In this document: positions 56,582 to 64,000 of the stretch, piece by piece | How the letters are laid out: the number at the start of each line of letters is the position of its first letter | How positions within the stretch are numbered: the first letter of the stretch is position 1 | Source: Posidoniimonas corsicana | GTDB taxonomy: Bacteria; Planctomycetota; Planctomycetia; Pirellulales; Lacipirellulaceae | Length of the DNA: 64,000 nucleotides | Reading direction: 5' to 3' | Assembly (NCBI RefSeq): GCF_007859765.1 | Contig: NZ_SIHJ01000004.1 | Coordinates: forward strand, 124,001-188,000 | Made by a program: the position numbers and the translations under genes | Notes under the pieces: generated by a model | The model's input: the letters and a program-made list of their open reading frames with translations, nothing else | Databases searched by the model: none | Told to the model about the DNA's origin: nothing

Positions 56582-57466
56582 TCACCGCTTGGCGCTGGGG
56601 TCGCCTGTGGGGGGCGGCGCGTGATCCTCCTTCGCAGGAGGGCCAAGCAACTCGATGAGCACCGGATTGAGGGCCTTCTCCCACACGATGTACCCGGGCA
56701 GGCCCAGGTGCAGGCCATCGGAGAACACGCCTGGCCGGGCCTTGCCGTCGGTAGCGACAAGCCCCTCGTTGATGTCGAGGTACCGGATGGCGTCGCCGTC
56801 GGCGAGTTCGGCCAGGCATTTGTTCGCCTCGTTGATCGCTTCTGCGGCGCCTGGGTTCTGAGGCCTGGCGAACAGGCCGACCAGGATGATCTTCGCGTCG
56901 GGCGTGCGGGTTGCGAACTCGTGGAGGATCGCCTGCACCCCGGTGACGATGTCGTCGACGTGCGACGCGTCGGCCGCGCCTTGCCACGGCAGGTTGTTGG
57001 TCCCCGCTTGCAGCACGACCACCTTCGGCTCTACGCCGTCGAGCTCGCCGTTGCGGAGTCGCCACAGGATGTTGTGGGTGTTGTCGCCGCCCCAGGCGAA
57101 ATTGGCCGCGTTCCAGCCGTGGAAACTCTCCTGCCAGTGCTTCAGGTACTCCGGGTAGTCGGTCCCGCCCCACCGCCTGGTGATCGAATCGCCAACGAAG
57201 TAGAGGTCGATCTGGCCGTACTTGGTCTTCTCGAGAAGTTGCTGGTGTGCAAGGACCGAGTTCGGGTCGGTGCGTTTGACCGCCTTGTGTGCGCGTGCCG
57301 CTGCGGCGAGCGTGCGTTCGCGCGATGAGGCCCCGGACTCTGCAGCGGGGGCTGTGCTGACCACGGCCAGGCACAGCAGCGCGGTTGCGACGCGGCCTGT
57401 GTCAACGGCCCCGAGAAGCCGCCTTGCGCCGTGCCGGTCTGCTGTACGAGAAGTGTGATTCGTCAT
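56582..57466 (-). CDS. Secreted GDSL/SGNH hydrolase
   Basis: A 294-residue product from the ATG at 57466 (MTNHTSRTADRHGARR); a GTG five codons upstream is possible. The SGNH blocks are clear: GDSITRRWGG (Ser nucleophile), FAWGGDNTHN (Gly), VVLQAGTNN (Asn) and SDGLHLG (Asp/His), the pattern of acetylhydrolase-like esterases. It has a hydrophobic leader (VATALLCLAVVSTAPAAES). It probably removes acyl groups from carbohydrate. It lies 29 bases after the lipoprotein gene in a minus-strand run. Confidence 0.9.
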   Translation of the reverse strand: MTNHTSRTADRHGARRLLGAVDTGRVATALLCLAVVSTAPAAESGASSRERTLAAAARAHKAVKRTDPNSVLAHQQLLEKTKYGQIDLYFVGDSITRRWGGTDYPEYLKHWQESFHGWNAANFAWGGDNTHNILWRLRNGELDGVEPKVVVLQAGTNNLPWQGAADASHVDDIVTGVQAILHEFATRTPDAKIILVGLFARPQNPGAAEAINEANKCLAELADGDAIRYLDINEGLVATDGKARPGVFSDGLHLGLPGYIVWEKALNPVLIELLGPPAKEDHAPPPTGDPSAKR

Positions 57467-57495
57467 GTATCGCCGTTCCACGAAATACCGGAGGG

Positions 57496-57939
57496 TTACT
57501 GGCGTACATTCTTGTTGAGTGGGACGTCGTAGTCGACGGTGATAGCGGACTCGTCTCCCGTGATCACGAGGTTCTCTGCCTCCCAGTCGAGGGGCACGTA
57601 GCTCAGCTTGGCGAGCGGGCCCTGCGAAGGCGGCGCCGACAGGCAGGTGATCCGCACCTCGTAGGTGCCGGGGAGCAGGCCGTCGCCCTTCTCGAACGAG
57701 GTCACCTCGAATTTACCGTCGGTTCCGAACGAACCGCTCCCCGGTCGGTAGGGGAGTCCGGCGGCGCCGGTGCCTTCGACGAGGCTGAAGGAGATATCGC
57801 CGGGCTTCGGGGGCGGGCCGCCTTCAAACGTGACGGCGCCCTGAACCTTGGTGGTTGGCATCCCCGAGCCCCCGCAGCCGGCCGCGGCAAGGCAGGCCAC
57901 GGCAGTCACGAGAACTCCGGCATATTTGCAGTACAGCAT
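57496..57939 (-). CDS. Small carboxypeptidase-regulatory-like lipoprotein
   Basis: A 147-residue lipoprotein (MLYCKYAGVLVTAVACLAAAGCGGSG, lipobox AAGC) with a beta-sandwich-like body (KVQGAVTFEGGPPPKPGDISF, GTYEVRITCLSAPP). This pattern is common in planctomycete lipoproteins encoded beside DUF1559 genes. A GAGGA site precedes the ATG, which lies eight bases after the stop of the DUF1559 gene, so the two are translationally linked. The function is unknown. Confidence 0.85.
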   Translation of the reverse strand: MLYCKYAGVLVTAVACLAAAGCGGSGMPTTKVQGAVTFEGGPPPKPGDISFSLVEGTGAAGLPYRPGSGSFGTDGKFEVTSFEKGDGLLPGTYEVRITCLSAPPSQGPLAKLSYVPLDWEAENLVITGDESAITVDYDVPLNKNVRQ

Positions 57940-57947
57940 AGGCGTCC

Positions 57948-59066
57948 TCAAAACCCTCCACCCCCTCCACCGCCGCCGGCGCCGCCGCCGCTGCCCTTGA
58001 GCTCCTCGCTCCACTCGCCGTCGGAGGCCGAGGTCGTGCCGAAGTAGTTCCACGTATGGTAGTCGATCGACGTCACCTCGTAGTGAACCGACCCGTCGGC
58101 GTACAGCATGTTGGCGCCGCCGGGGTGAGCGCTCCGGAACGAGTTGAAGATGTAGTAAGCGTCTGGGTTGTCCCGCCACGTGCCGGGAGTGTTGAGCGGC
58201 ACGTTCGTGCTGGCGAGCGGCGTGTTGGTGCAGAGCAGGCAGTTGCGGTTGCTGTCGTCGGCGAGCGTTTCGCCGATCAGGTAGGTCTTCGAAAGCCCAT
58301 CGGTGACCTTGCTGAACCGGACTCCCTTCGGGTTGCGGCAGATCATCCCGACACACATCCCATCCTGCACGCAGGTGCCGTTTGCAAAGCAGTCCGACGA
58401 GCCGAAACCTTTGTTAGGCTGCGTGCCCCATGAGCTGCCCATGCACACGTCAGGGGCGCCGCCGCCAAAGTGGCAGTAGTCCTGTGCGGTTGGACCCATC
58501 GAACCGAGGTAGGAATTGCCTTGGGCTGTCGGTGGGTTCTCAATTCCCCAGACCTGCAGTTCGCCAGGCTGCTTGACCACAATCGACGAAAACGGGTCCG
58601 AGGGGCAGAGCATCGCAGGCATGCGGGCGTTGGCGCAGAGCGCCTGGTTGGAGTTCGGGTCCGAGAGGTTCCCGCTACCGGGGTAGGCGCCGTTCGGCCC
58701 GCCCAGCTCCATGTGGAACGAGTCCTTTAACGCCTGGTCCTCCATGAACGGCATGAGGGCCGTAATCCAGTTCCATTCCACCTGTTCGCCCGTCTGCCAG
58801 TAGCGGGCCTGGTCGACCCACCACTGCGGGTACCCCGACCCGCCCGGCGCCCGCTTGTAGGTCCCCTCGAAGTTGTGCACCGCCAGGCCCATCTGCTTGA
58901 GCTGATTGGTGCACTGGGCGCGGCGGGCGGCTTCCCGCGCGGCCTGGACCGCAGGCAGCAGCAACGCGATCAGGATACCGATGATCGCGATCACCACGAG
59001 TAGCTCGACGAGAGTGAACCCGCGATCGATGCGCGAGCGTGGGCAGCTGCTCGAGACAGACTCCAT
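57948..59066 (-). CDS. DUF1559 pseudopilin-like protein with Gly-rich C-terminus
   Basis: A 372-residue product from the ATG at 59066, supported by a GAGGAGG ribosome site six bases upstream. The type IV pilin-like leader is RGFTLVELLVVIAIIGILIA, followed by AREAARRAQCTNQLKQMGLA and the closing block GGANMLYADGSVHYEV. The C-terminus is a run of glycines ending GGGGF. DUF1559 proteins are probable surface or secretion components. It is followed directly by a small lipoprotein gene, a common planctomycete pair. Confidence 0.93.
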   Translation of the reverse strand: MESVSSSCPRSRIDRGFTLVELLVVIAIIGILIALLLPAVQAAREAARRAQCTNQLKQMGLAVHNFEGTYKRAPGGSGYPQWWVDQARYWQTGEQVEWNWITALMPFMEDQALKDSFHMELGGPNGAYPGSGNLSDPNSNQALCANARMPAMLCPSDPFSSIVVKQPGELQVWGIENPPTAQGNSYLGSMGPTAQDYCHFGGGAPDVCMGSSWGTQPNKGFGSSDCFANGTCVQDGMCVGMICRNPKGVRFSKVTDGLSKTYLIGETLADDSNRNCLLCTNTPLASTNVPLNTPGTWRDNPDAYYIFNSFRSAHPGGANMLYADGSVHYEVTSIDYHTWNYFGTTSASDGEWSEELKGSGGGAGGGGGGGGF

Positions 59067-59292
59067 TTTCGACCTCCTCACAACCTCGTTGATTGGTTTC
59101 CATCGCCGCCAGCACCGACCGGTTTATTCAGCCGAATCGTTCTGACGTCTATCTGCAAGAACAAATAGCAGCGAGATTGGGCCGAGTACTCAACCACCAA
59201 CCCAACCTACGCCGCTCCGCTTTGCACTCCGAAATTGCGCCGCGCCGGCGACTACCGGCGCGGCGTCCGTCTGCCCCAGACTTGTCGCTCGA

Positions 59293-62200
59293 CTACTCAG
59301 CCCGCCTGCGGACGCCGGCGGCCAGACCGGCAATGCTCAGCAGCAGCATCGCCGTCGCGGGCTCAGGCGCCGCGGCTGCGGCCCCCGTTGCAACGACACT
59401 GAGCGATCCGGTTGTCAGCAAGCCGCTGGTATCCCACTCCAACCCGCCGGCGAGCCCGGCCGGCAGGATGAAGTCCGCCTCGTCAAACACGCCGCTTGCG
59501 GAACCAAAATCGAACAGGTTCCAGGAATCGCCGGCCAGCAGGGACGCCGCGGACACGCTTGCGTCGAGGCTGACCTCCAGAATGAACCCGTCCGCGACCG
59601 ACAGTGCGCCGGTAACCGTCAGCAGGTCGTTGACGCCGGCGTTGGCAATATCAAACTGGATCGTCGATCCATCGACCAGCGAGAGGTCGCCGTCGACGGT
59701 GAACGACTGCCCAAAAGCGCTGGTCGATCCGTCCGTCAGCGTGATGCCGTCGTAGAGCGTCCGGCCGTTCGGGCCGGCGCCGGTGTCGTCGATGAAGACT
59801 TCGATCTCGCCGGCGCCGTTCGAAACGAGTGAGCCGACCGGGGCGCCGTACATCGTCCGGTCCGACTCGGTGAGCATGACGGGGCCGGTGAACAGGAAGT
59901 TGTCCAGGGGCACCGCATCGGTTGCGCCCTCGAGGCCGTCGCCGGGAGCATTGAAGAGCGTTAACGAGCCTTCGCTGGCGCCCGCCTGAATTGGCCACAC
60001 CGCGGCGTTGTCCCAGAAGTTTGCGTAGACGTCGTAGGAGGTATTCGGCTCAAGTCCGGTGATCGTAGTCTTGATCACCGGCACAGCGGCCTCATCAGGA
60101 GGTGTTGTCGGCGCCCCCTGCAGCAGGTCGCCGTTGTTTCCGAACGCCCGCGCTGCCCACTCGTCGTTGCCCTGGAAGCTCCCGTTTGGCGGGTTCAGTT
60201 CGGCGCCGCTTGCAAGGGTCGTGTTGCCTTCGGCGCCCCAGGTCGCGTCGATATAATCCGCATTGGGGCCTTGCGGCATCACCGCGTCACCTATGCGGAT
60301 AACAGCGCCGCTGGTCGTCGAGACGTTGCCCGCGATCGTGCCGCTCTTGCCGCTCAGGGTTTGACCGCCGGCAAGCTGCAGTGACGACTGAGCCGTGACG
60401 TCAATCGTGCCGCCATTCGCGGCGATTTCCGGAGCGGCAATTGCGGTTGTGCTGGCGATCTGGACGGTTCCGGCGCCAGTCTTGGTCAGGACGCCGTTGT
60501 TGCTGACGTTGTTTAGGAGGCTCATCGTAAGGCCATTGCTCACGGTGAGGGTCACAGGGCCAGACTGGGTCCCCGCGATGTCCTGATTGATTGTCATCGT
60601 CGACTCGCCGCCGCCGGTGTTCGCTACCCGGAAGCTTGCCCCGCCGGCAGCGACGTTGATCGCGCCGGTCAGCGTTGCGGTGCTCTCGATTGCGCTCACG
60701 CTCCCCCCATTGAAGGTCAGCGGTTCCGCGAGGCTTAGGTCGGTGAAGTTGAAGGTGAGGTCGCCGCCGGCGCTGATGGTGGTTCCAACGGCCGATGAGC
60801 CGAGCGCCTGGGCGTTGTTGAGGTTCAGCGTCGCGTTTTGGATGACCACCGGGCCGGTGAGCGAGTTCGCGCTGCTGAAGGTGTTGAACCCACTGCCAAC
60901 CACCAGGGTTCCAGACCCACTTATGTTCCCCGACACGTCCCCGCCAATGTCCAGGGTCGCGTTTTCCCCGATGCTGATGGCGCCCTGCAGTGTGTTGTTG
61001 TTCCTCAGCACGGCGGTGACGTTGCCGGTGATGTTGATTGGCGTGGCGCCGCCGAAACCGCTGTCGCCCGTGATGGTGTAGGTGTTGCCCGTAGAGCTGT
61101 CGAAGATCACCTGCGACGGGAAGACGTCTGCACCGGAAATATCGACCGTGACGCCACCGCCGCCGCCTGTTTGTCCGTAGTTGTCTCGCCAGAGGTCGTA
61201 GTCGGCCTGCACGACGTTGCCGCTGGCGTCGCCGGTGCCGTTGCCGTTGAGCGCGTCGTCGCTCTGCCCGAGGTTGTCCCGCCAGATGGTGTAGTCGGCG
61301 GCGTCCACGGAGCCGTCGCTGTTGAAGTCGCCCGCCTGCGGGCCGCCAACCACGGCGGAGTCGTTGAACGTCACCTGGTCGAGGTTGGCGAATACGGTGT
61401 CGCCGCCGGTCCAATTGGCGGTGGTCTGGATGTCCCAGGCCTGACCATTGGCGCCGGTCCAGGTTAGGCTCACGGGCGTGCCGTCGACGTCCAGCTGCAC
61501 CTCGTCCGCGGCGGTGTCGAGCACGATCGCGGCGGAGTAGCGGGACCCGGTGATAACGTTGCCAAGCGTGTCGGTGAAGTTCACCTGGAAGTTTGACGCC
61601 GAGGCCCCGCCGTTGAGCGTGAGCGTGCTGGCGTCGATCAGCGTGTAGTTGTTGGCCGTGTCGAAGACCCCTTCGGCGATCGTCACATTCACGACGAACT
61701 GCTCGGAGCCGAATGCGGCGCCGCCCCCGCCGCCGGCGCCGATCGTGAAGGCGCCGTTGACGGAGATCAGGTCGTTCTCAGAGTTGCCGACCGACTTGAC
61801 GGTGGCGTCGTCGCCGAGCTGGAAGTTGAGCGAACCGGTGTTGTTGACGGTGGCCTCGTCGGCGTCGAAGTAGAACAGGTCGACGCCGCCGTTGACCGAC
61901 AGGGTCCCGACACCGTCGCCGGGCGAGAGGGTGCTAGACTCCCACACGCCCAGCCTGTTGGCGACCACGGTTCCACCGCCGCTCAGCCCGGTCTCGTAGG
62001 GGGCGATCGGGATCAGATTGTACTTGCTGAAGCCGTTGCTGACGTCGAGCGTGGCGCCGGCGTTTACCTGCACGTCGGAGCGGAGCTCGCCGTTGTCGCC
62101 GGCGCCGTTCACCCGGAGTGTTCCGGATTCGACCGTGGTGGAGCCAAACCAGTAGTCGTCGTTGGCGTCGGTCTTGGTGTTGATCGTTAGCGTGCCCGAA

Positions 62201-63885
62201 CCGCGTTTGATGACGTTGACGTTGTTCTCTTCGTTGATCGGGACCCCGCTCATGCCGTTCTCGTCGGTGCCGTAGTCGACGAGCCGGCCAGCAAGGTCGA
62301 TGTTCCCTGCACCGGAGAAGACAAAGTTGCGGACGCCGCCGTCGCCATCGGGAGCGGAGATGGTTCCGCCGAGCGTCAGGGTCCCGGAGGTGGACTCAAA
62401 GTTGTAGTTGTCGCCGTTGACATCGCCCTTGATGTTTCCACTCCACGTGTTGTTGCCGGCGCTGGTGACGTGCACCAGGTCCGCGACCCCTTCACCCCGA
62501 CGCGGGAAGAGCGTCAGCAGCTCGTTGGCGACCGTGACATTGCCGCTCAGAGCCAGCTTTCCGTTGTTCTGGCTGCCATTCTCGCTGACGGTAGTGCCCG
62601 TGAGCGTGGTCGCGTCGCCGGCGCCGAGTGCGGATGCGTGGCTTACCTGGAGCGTGCCTCCGGAGATCTGGGTCGTCCCTGTGTAGGTCTTGGCGGAGTT
62701 GAAGCCAACCGTTTCGGTTGTGAGCGACGAGTCGACAAGCACGCTCCCAGCGCCGGACACGGCGTTCGGGAAGGCGCCGTCGAACCCGGCAACAAAGGCG
62801 AGTGTGCCCGCCTCCGCGACGCTCACGGCGCCCGGCACGCTTCCGGTCACCGGGAGCTGCAGCGCCCCGCCCGAGACGGACGTGGTCCCCGTGTAGGTGT
62901 TGGCGCCCGACAGGACCAAGGCGCCGCCCCCCGACTTAGTCAGCCCGGCGCCGCCCGCGACGACCGCACTGATCTCGTGCGTGCCCTCACCCACGAGGAT
63001 GTTGGCGCCGCCGGTGAGCGTCAGCGCGCTGGGGCCGGCAATCTCGTACTGATTGGCGTTGCTGAACGTCATCTCGCTCAGGCTGACCGGGGCGTCGAGG
63101 GTGACCGTTGCGGTGCTGTCCGTGGCGTGAGCGGAGCTGAAGAAGGGGTTGTCGGCGGGGACCGCCCCTCCGAGCCAGTTCGCGCCGGAGTTGTAGCTCC
63201 CGCCGCCATTGACGTTCCATGGGGTGGGCCCGCCGGCGACGCCAAACAACGCGATCGCGACATCGCCCGAGTCGTTGCCGTTCATCCGGTCCCAGCCGAG
63301 GGTCTGCACGCCCGCGCCGCCGCCGAATCCGCTGCCGTAGGCCAGGGCGCCGCCGCCCGCGCCGCCGTCGATGTCGAACACGCCAGATGAGCTGATGATC
63401 GATCCGGCGGCGGGCGTTGTGCCGGCGCCGTTGCCGAAGTTGAGCCCGGCGTAGTTGAGCACGAACTGCGAATCGGCGGTGGTAGTGATCGAGTTGTCGA
63501 TCGCGGTGATCGGTGAGGAGGACGTGTCGACGTAGTCCAGTTCGTAGAGGAAGTATCCGGCGTCGGCGACGCTTACATCAACGTCGAAGGTGAAGTTGCC
63601 GGACGCGGCTGGGTTCGCGAAGTAGAACAACCCCACACGACCGTCAGAGACGAACGCGTCCGGCGAAGCGCCACCGTACATGGCGTTCGAGTACGTGATG
63701 TTGTTGTCGGCGTAGACGCCGAAGACGAGGGCATTGCCGTCGCCTTGCAGAGCGTATGGGAAATTGCCGCTCGTTCCGAGTTCGTCGACGCGCCCGCTGC
63801 CGGTGCCGGTGACAATCACAACGGCCCACGCAGGGCACGAACCAAGGAGCAGACTCAATACCAATGCCGCAACTGTAGTTCTCAT
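59293..63885 (-). CDS. 1530-residue autotransporter-repeat surface protein with internal dockerin-like module
   Basis: A giant exported protein (leader MRTTVAALVLSLLLGSCPAWA). Much of residues 260-1200 is beta-helical with passenger-associated repeats (SGANTYTGTTSVSGGALQLP, SAKTYTGTTQISGGTLQVS, KRGSGTLTINTKTDAND). A dockerin-like pair lies in the middle (about 850-905; [34 protein letters not shown]), not at the end as in its neighbours. The C-terminus is a PEP-CTERM tail (APEPATAMLLLSIAGLAAGV). No barrel domain exists, so this is not a true autotransporter. It is the first gene of the surface run and probably an adhesin-like fibre. Confidence 0.85.
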   Translation of the reverse strand: MRTTVAALVLSLLLGSCPAWAVVIVTGTGSGRVDELGTSGNFPYALQGDGNALVFGVYADNNITYSNAMYGGASPDAFVSDGRVGLFYFANPAASGNFTFDVDVSVADAGYFLYELDYVDTSSSPITAIDNSITTTADSQFVLNYAGLNFGNGAGTTPAAGSIISSSGVFDIDGGAGGGALAYGSGFGGGAGVQTLGWDRMNGNDSGDVAIALFGVAGGPTPWNVNGGGSYNSGANWLGGAVPADNPFFSSAHATDSTATVTLDAPVSLSEMTFSNANQYEIAGPSALTLTGGANILVGEGTHEISAVVAGGAGLTKSGGGALVLSGANTYTGTTSVSGGALQLPVTGSVPGAVSVAEAGTLAFVAGFDGAFPNAVSGAGSVLVDSSLTTETVGFNSAKTYTGTTQISGGTLQVSHASALGAGDATTLTGTTVSENGSQNNGKLALSGNVTVANELLTLFPRRGEGVADLVHVTSAGNNTWSGNIKGDVNGDNYNFESTSGTLTLGGTISAPDGDGGVRNFVFSGAGNIDLAGRLVDYGTDENGMSGVPINEENNVNVIKRGSGTLTINTKTDANDDYWFGSTTVESGTLRVNGAGDNGELRSDVQVNAGATLDVSNGFSKYNLIPIAPYETGLSGGGTVVANRLGVWESSTLSPGDGVGTLSVNGGVDLFYFDADEATVNNTGSLNFQLGDDATVKSVGNSENDLISVNGAFTIGAGGGGGAAFGSEQFVVNVTIAEGVFDTANNYTLIDASTLTLNGGASASNFQVNFTDTLGNVITGSRYSAAIVLDTAADEVQLDVDGTPVSLTWTGANGQAWDIQTTANWTGGDTVFANLDQVTFNDSAVVGGPQAGDFNSDGSVDAADYTIWRDNLGQSDDALNGNGTGDASGNVVQADYDLWRDNYGQTGGGGGVTVDISGADVFPSQVIFDSSTGNTYTITGDSGFGGATPINITGNVTAVLRNNNTLQGAISIGENATLDIGGDVSGNISGSGTLVVGSGFNTFSSANSLTGPVVIQNATLNLNNAQALGSSAVGTTISAGGDLTFNFTDLSLAEPLTFNGGSVSAIESTATLTGAINVAAGGASFRVANTGGGESTMTINQDIAGTQSGPVTLTVSNGLTMSLLNNVSNNGVLTKTGAGTVQIASTTAIAAPEIAANGGTIDVTAQSSLQLAGGQTLSGKSGTIAGNVSTTSGAVIRIGDAVMPQGPNADYIDATWGAEGNTTLASGAELNPPNGSFQGNDEWAARAFGNNGDLLQGAPTTPPDEAAVPVIKTTITGLEPNTSYDVYANFWDNAAVWPIQAGASEGSLTLFNAPGDGLEGATDAVPLDNFLFTGPVMLTESDRTMYGAPVGSLVSNGAGEIEVFIDDTGAGPNGRTLYDGITLTDGSTSAFGQSFTVDGDLSLVDGSTIQFDIANAGVNDLLTVTGALSVADGFILEVSLDASVSAASLLAGDSWNLFDFGSASGVFDEADFILPAGLAGGLEWDTSGLLTTGSLSVVATGAAAAAPEPATAMLLLSIAGLAAGVRRRAE

Positions 63886-64000
63886 CAGAGGAGTCCCTCT
63901 AGGTGGTGGACGGAGTTGTCTCTCAGGTCGCCGGGGCCGACGGCGAGCGGCAGGTGGCTTTCTTTTAACCCAACCGAGAACGCCCTGCGTAGCCGTTGGT

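Noticed and set aside
59293-63885. True autotransporter
   Set aside because: The passenger-like repeats are present, but no C-terminal beta-barrel exists; the protein ends in a PEP-CTERM tail.

Overview
This is a high-GC bacterial window that reads as a planctomycete of the Pirellulales, probably close to Lacipirellulaceae (inference from gene content). The evidence is a sulfatase / DUF1501 / DUF1549-DUF1553 'planctomycete cytochrome C' block, two DUF1559 pseudopilin-like proteins, PEP-CTERM tails preceded by dockerin-like '[19 protein letters not shown]' modules, a Cys-rich surface porin, and a large P-loop/TPR repertoire. No rRNA, tRNA, CRISPR array or intact insertion sequence was seen.

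Layout. 1-3.9 kb: a truncated DCC-family redox protein, an HD hydrolase, an unrecognised membrane protein, and an unusual HMA + GNAT + His-rich + MauE-like fusion. 4.0-10.5 kb (minus strand): sulfatase, DUF1501 and PSD1/cytochrome-c genes in one run. 10.7-20.4 kb (minus strand): housekeeping and hypothetical genes, including a DinG-like helicase, thiS-thiG, a YugP-like zinc peptidase, two small anchored or lipid-modified proteins, a HerA-like ATPase and a stand-alone ferredoxin:thioredoxin reductase catalytic chain. 21-28 kb: a P-loop sulfotransferase-like protein, DUF1559, a phosphodiesterase/TPR protein, two paralogous PEP-CTERM proteins and a matrixin-type metalloprotease.

28.5-52.9 kb is the centrepiece: a nitrate island. 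On the plus strand, in order: nitrate ABC transporter (binding protein, permease with a ~200-residue coiled-coil insert, two ATPases); a two-GAF protein; a fused DmsB-DmsC iron-sulfur/membrane anchor; assimilatory-type nitrate reductase; NirA-type nitrite reductase; a CysJ-like FAD/NAD(P)H reductase whose flavodoxin domain is replaced by an RnfB-like Fe-S domain; a NirB-like FAD + [2Fe-2S] protein fused to a haem-b-like membrane domain but without a sirohaem domain; an ~11-haem cytochrome c; a Tll0287-like haem lipoprotein; a small cytochrome c; and a haemoglobin. A convergent Cys-rich porin and a two-gene regulatory system follow: an NtrC-like regulator lacking the GAFTGA loop, and a hybrid kinase with a NarX/PilJ-type nitrate-sensing P-box. 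The set appears to cover uptake, reduction to ammonium, a possible transmembrane electron conduit, NO protection and nitrate sensing.

53-64 kb: a small secreted protein, then a minus-strand run for extracellular polysaccharide or surface work: a 1530-residue autotransporter-repeat protein, DUF1559, a carboxypeptidase-like lipoprotein, a GDSL hydrolase and a BNR-repeat protein.

Two copies of a dispersed, spacing-conserved hairpin element (about 1166-1336 and 20662-20831) lie in two of the longest gene-free stretches and look undescribed.
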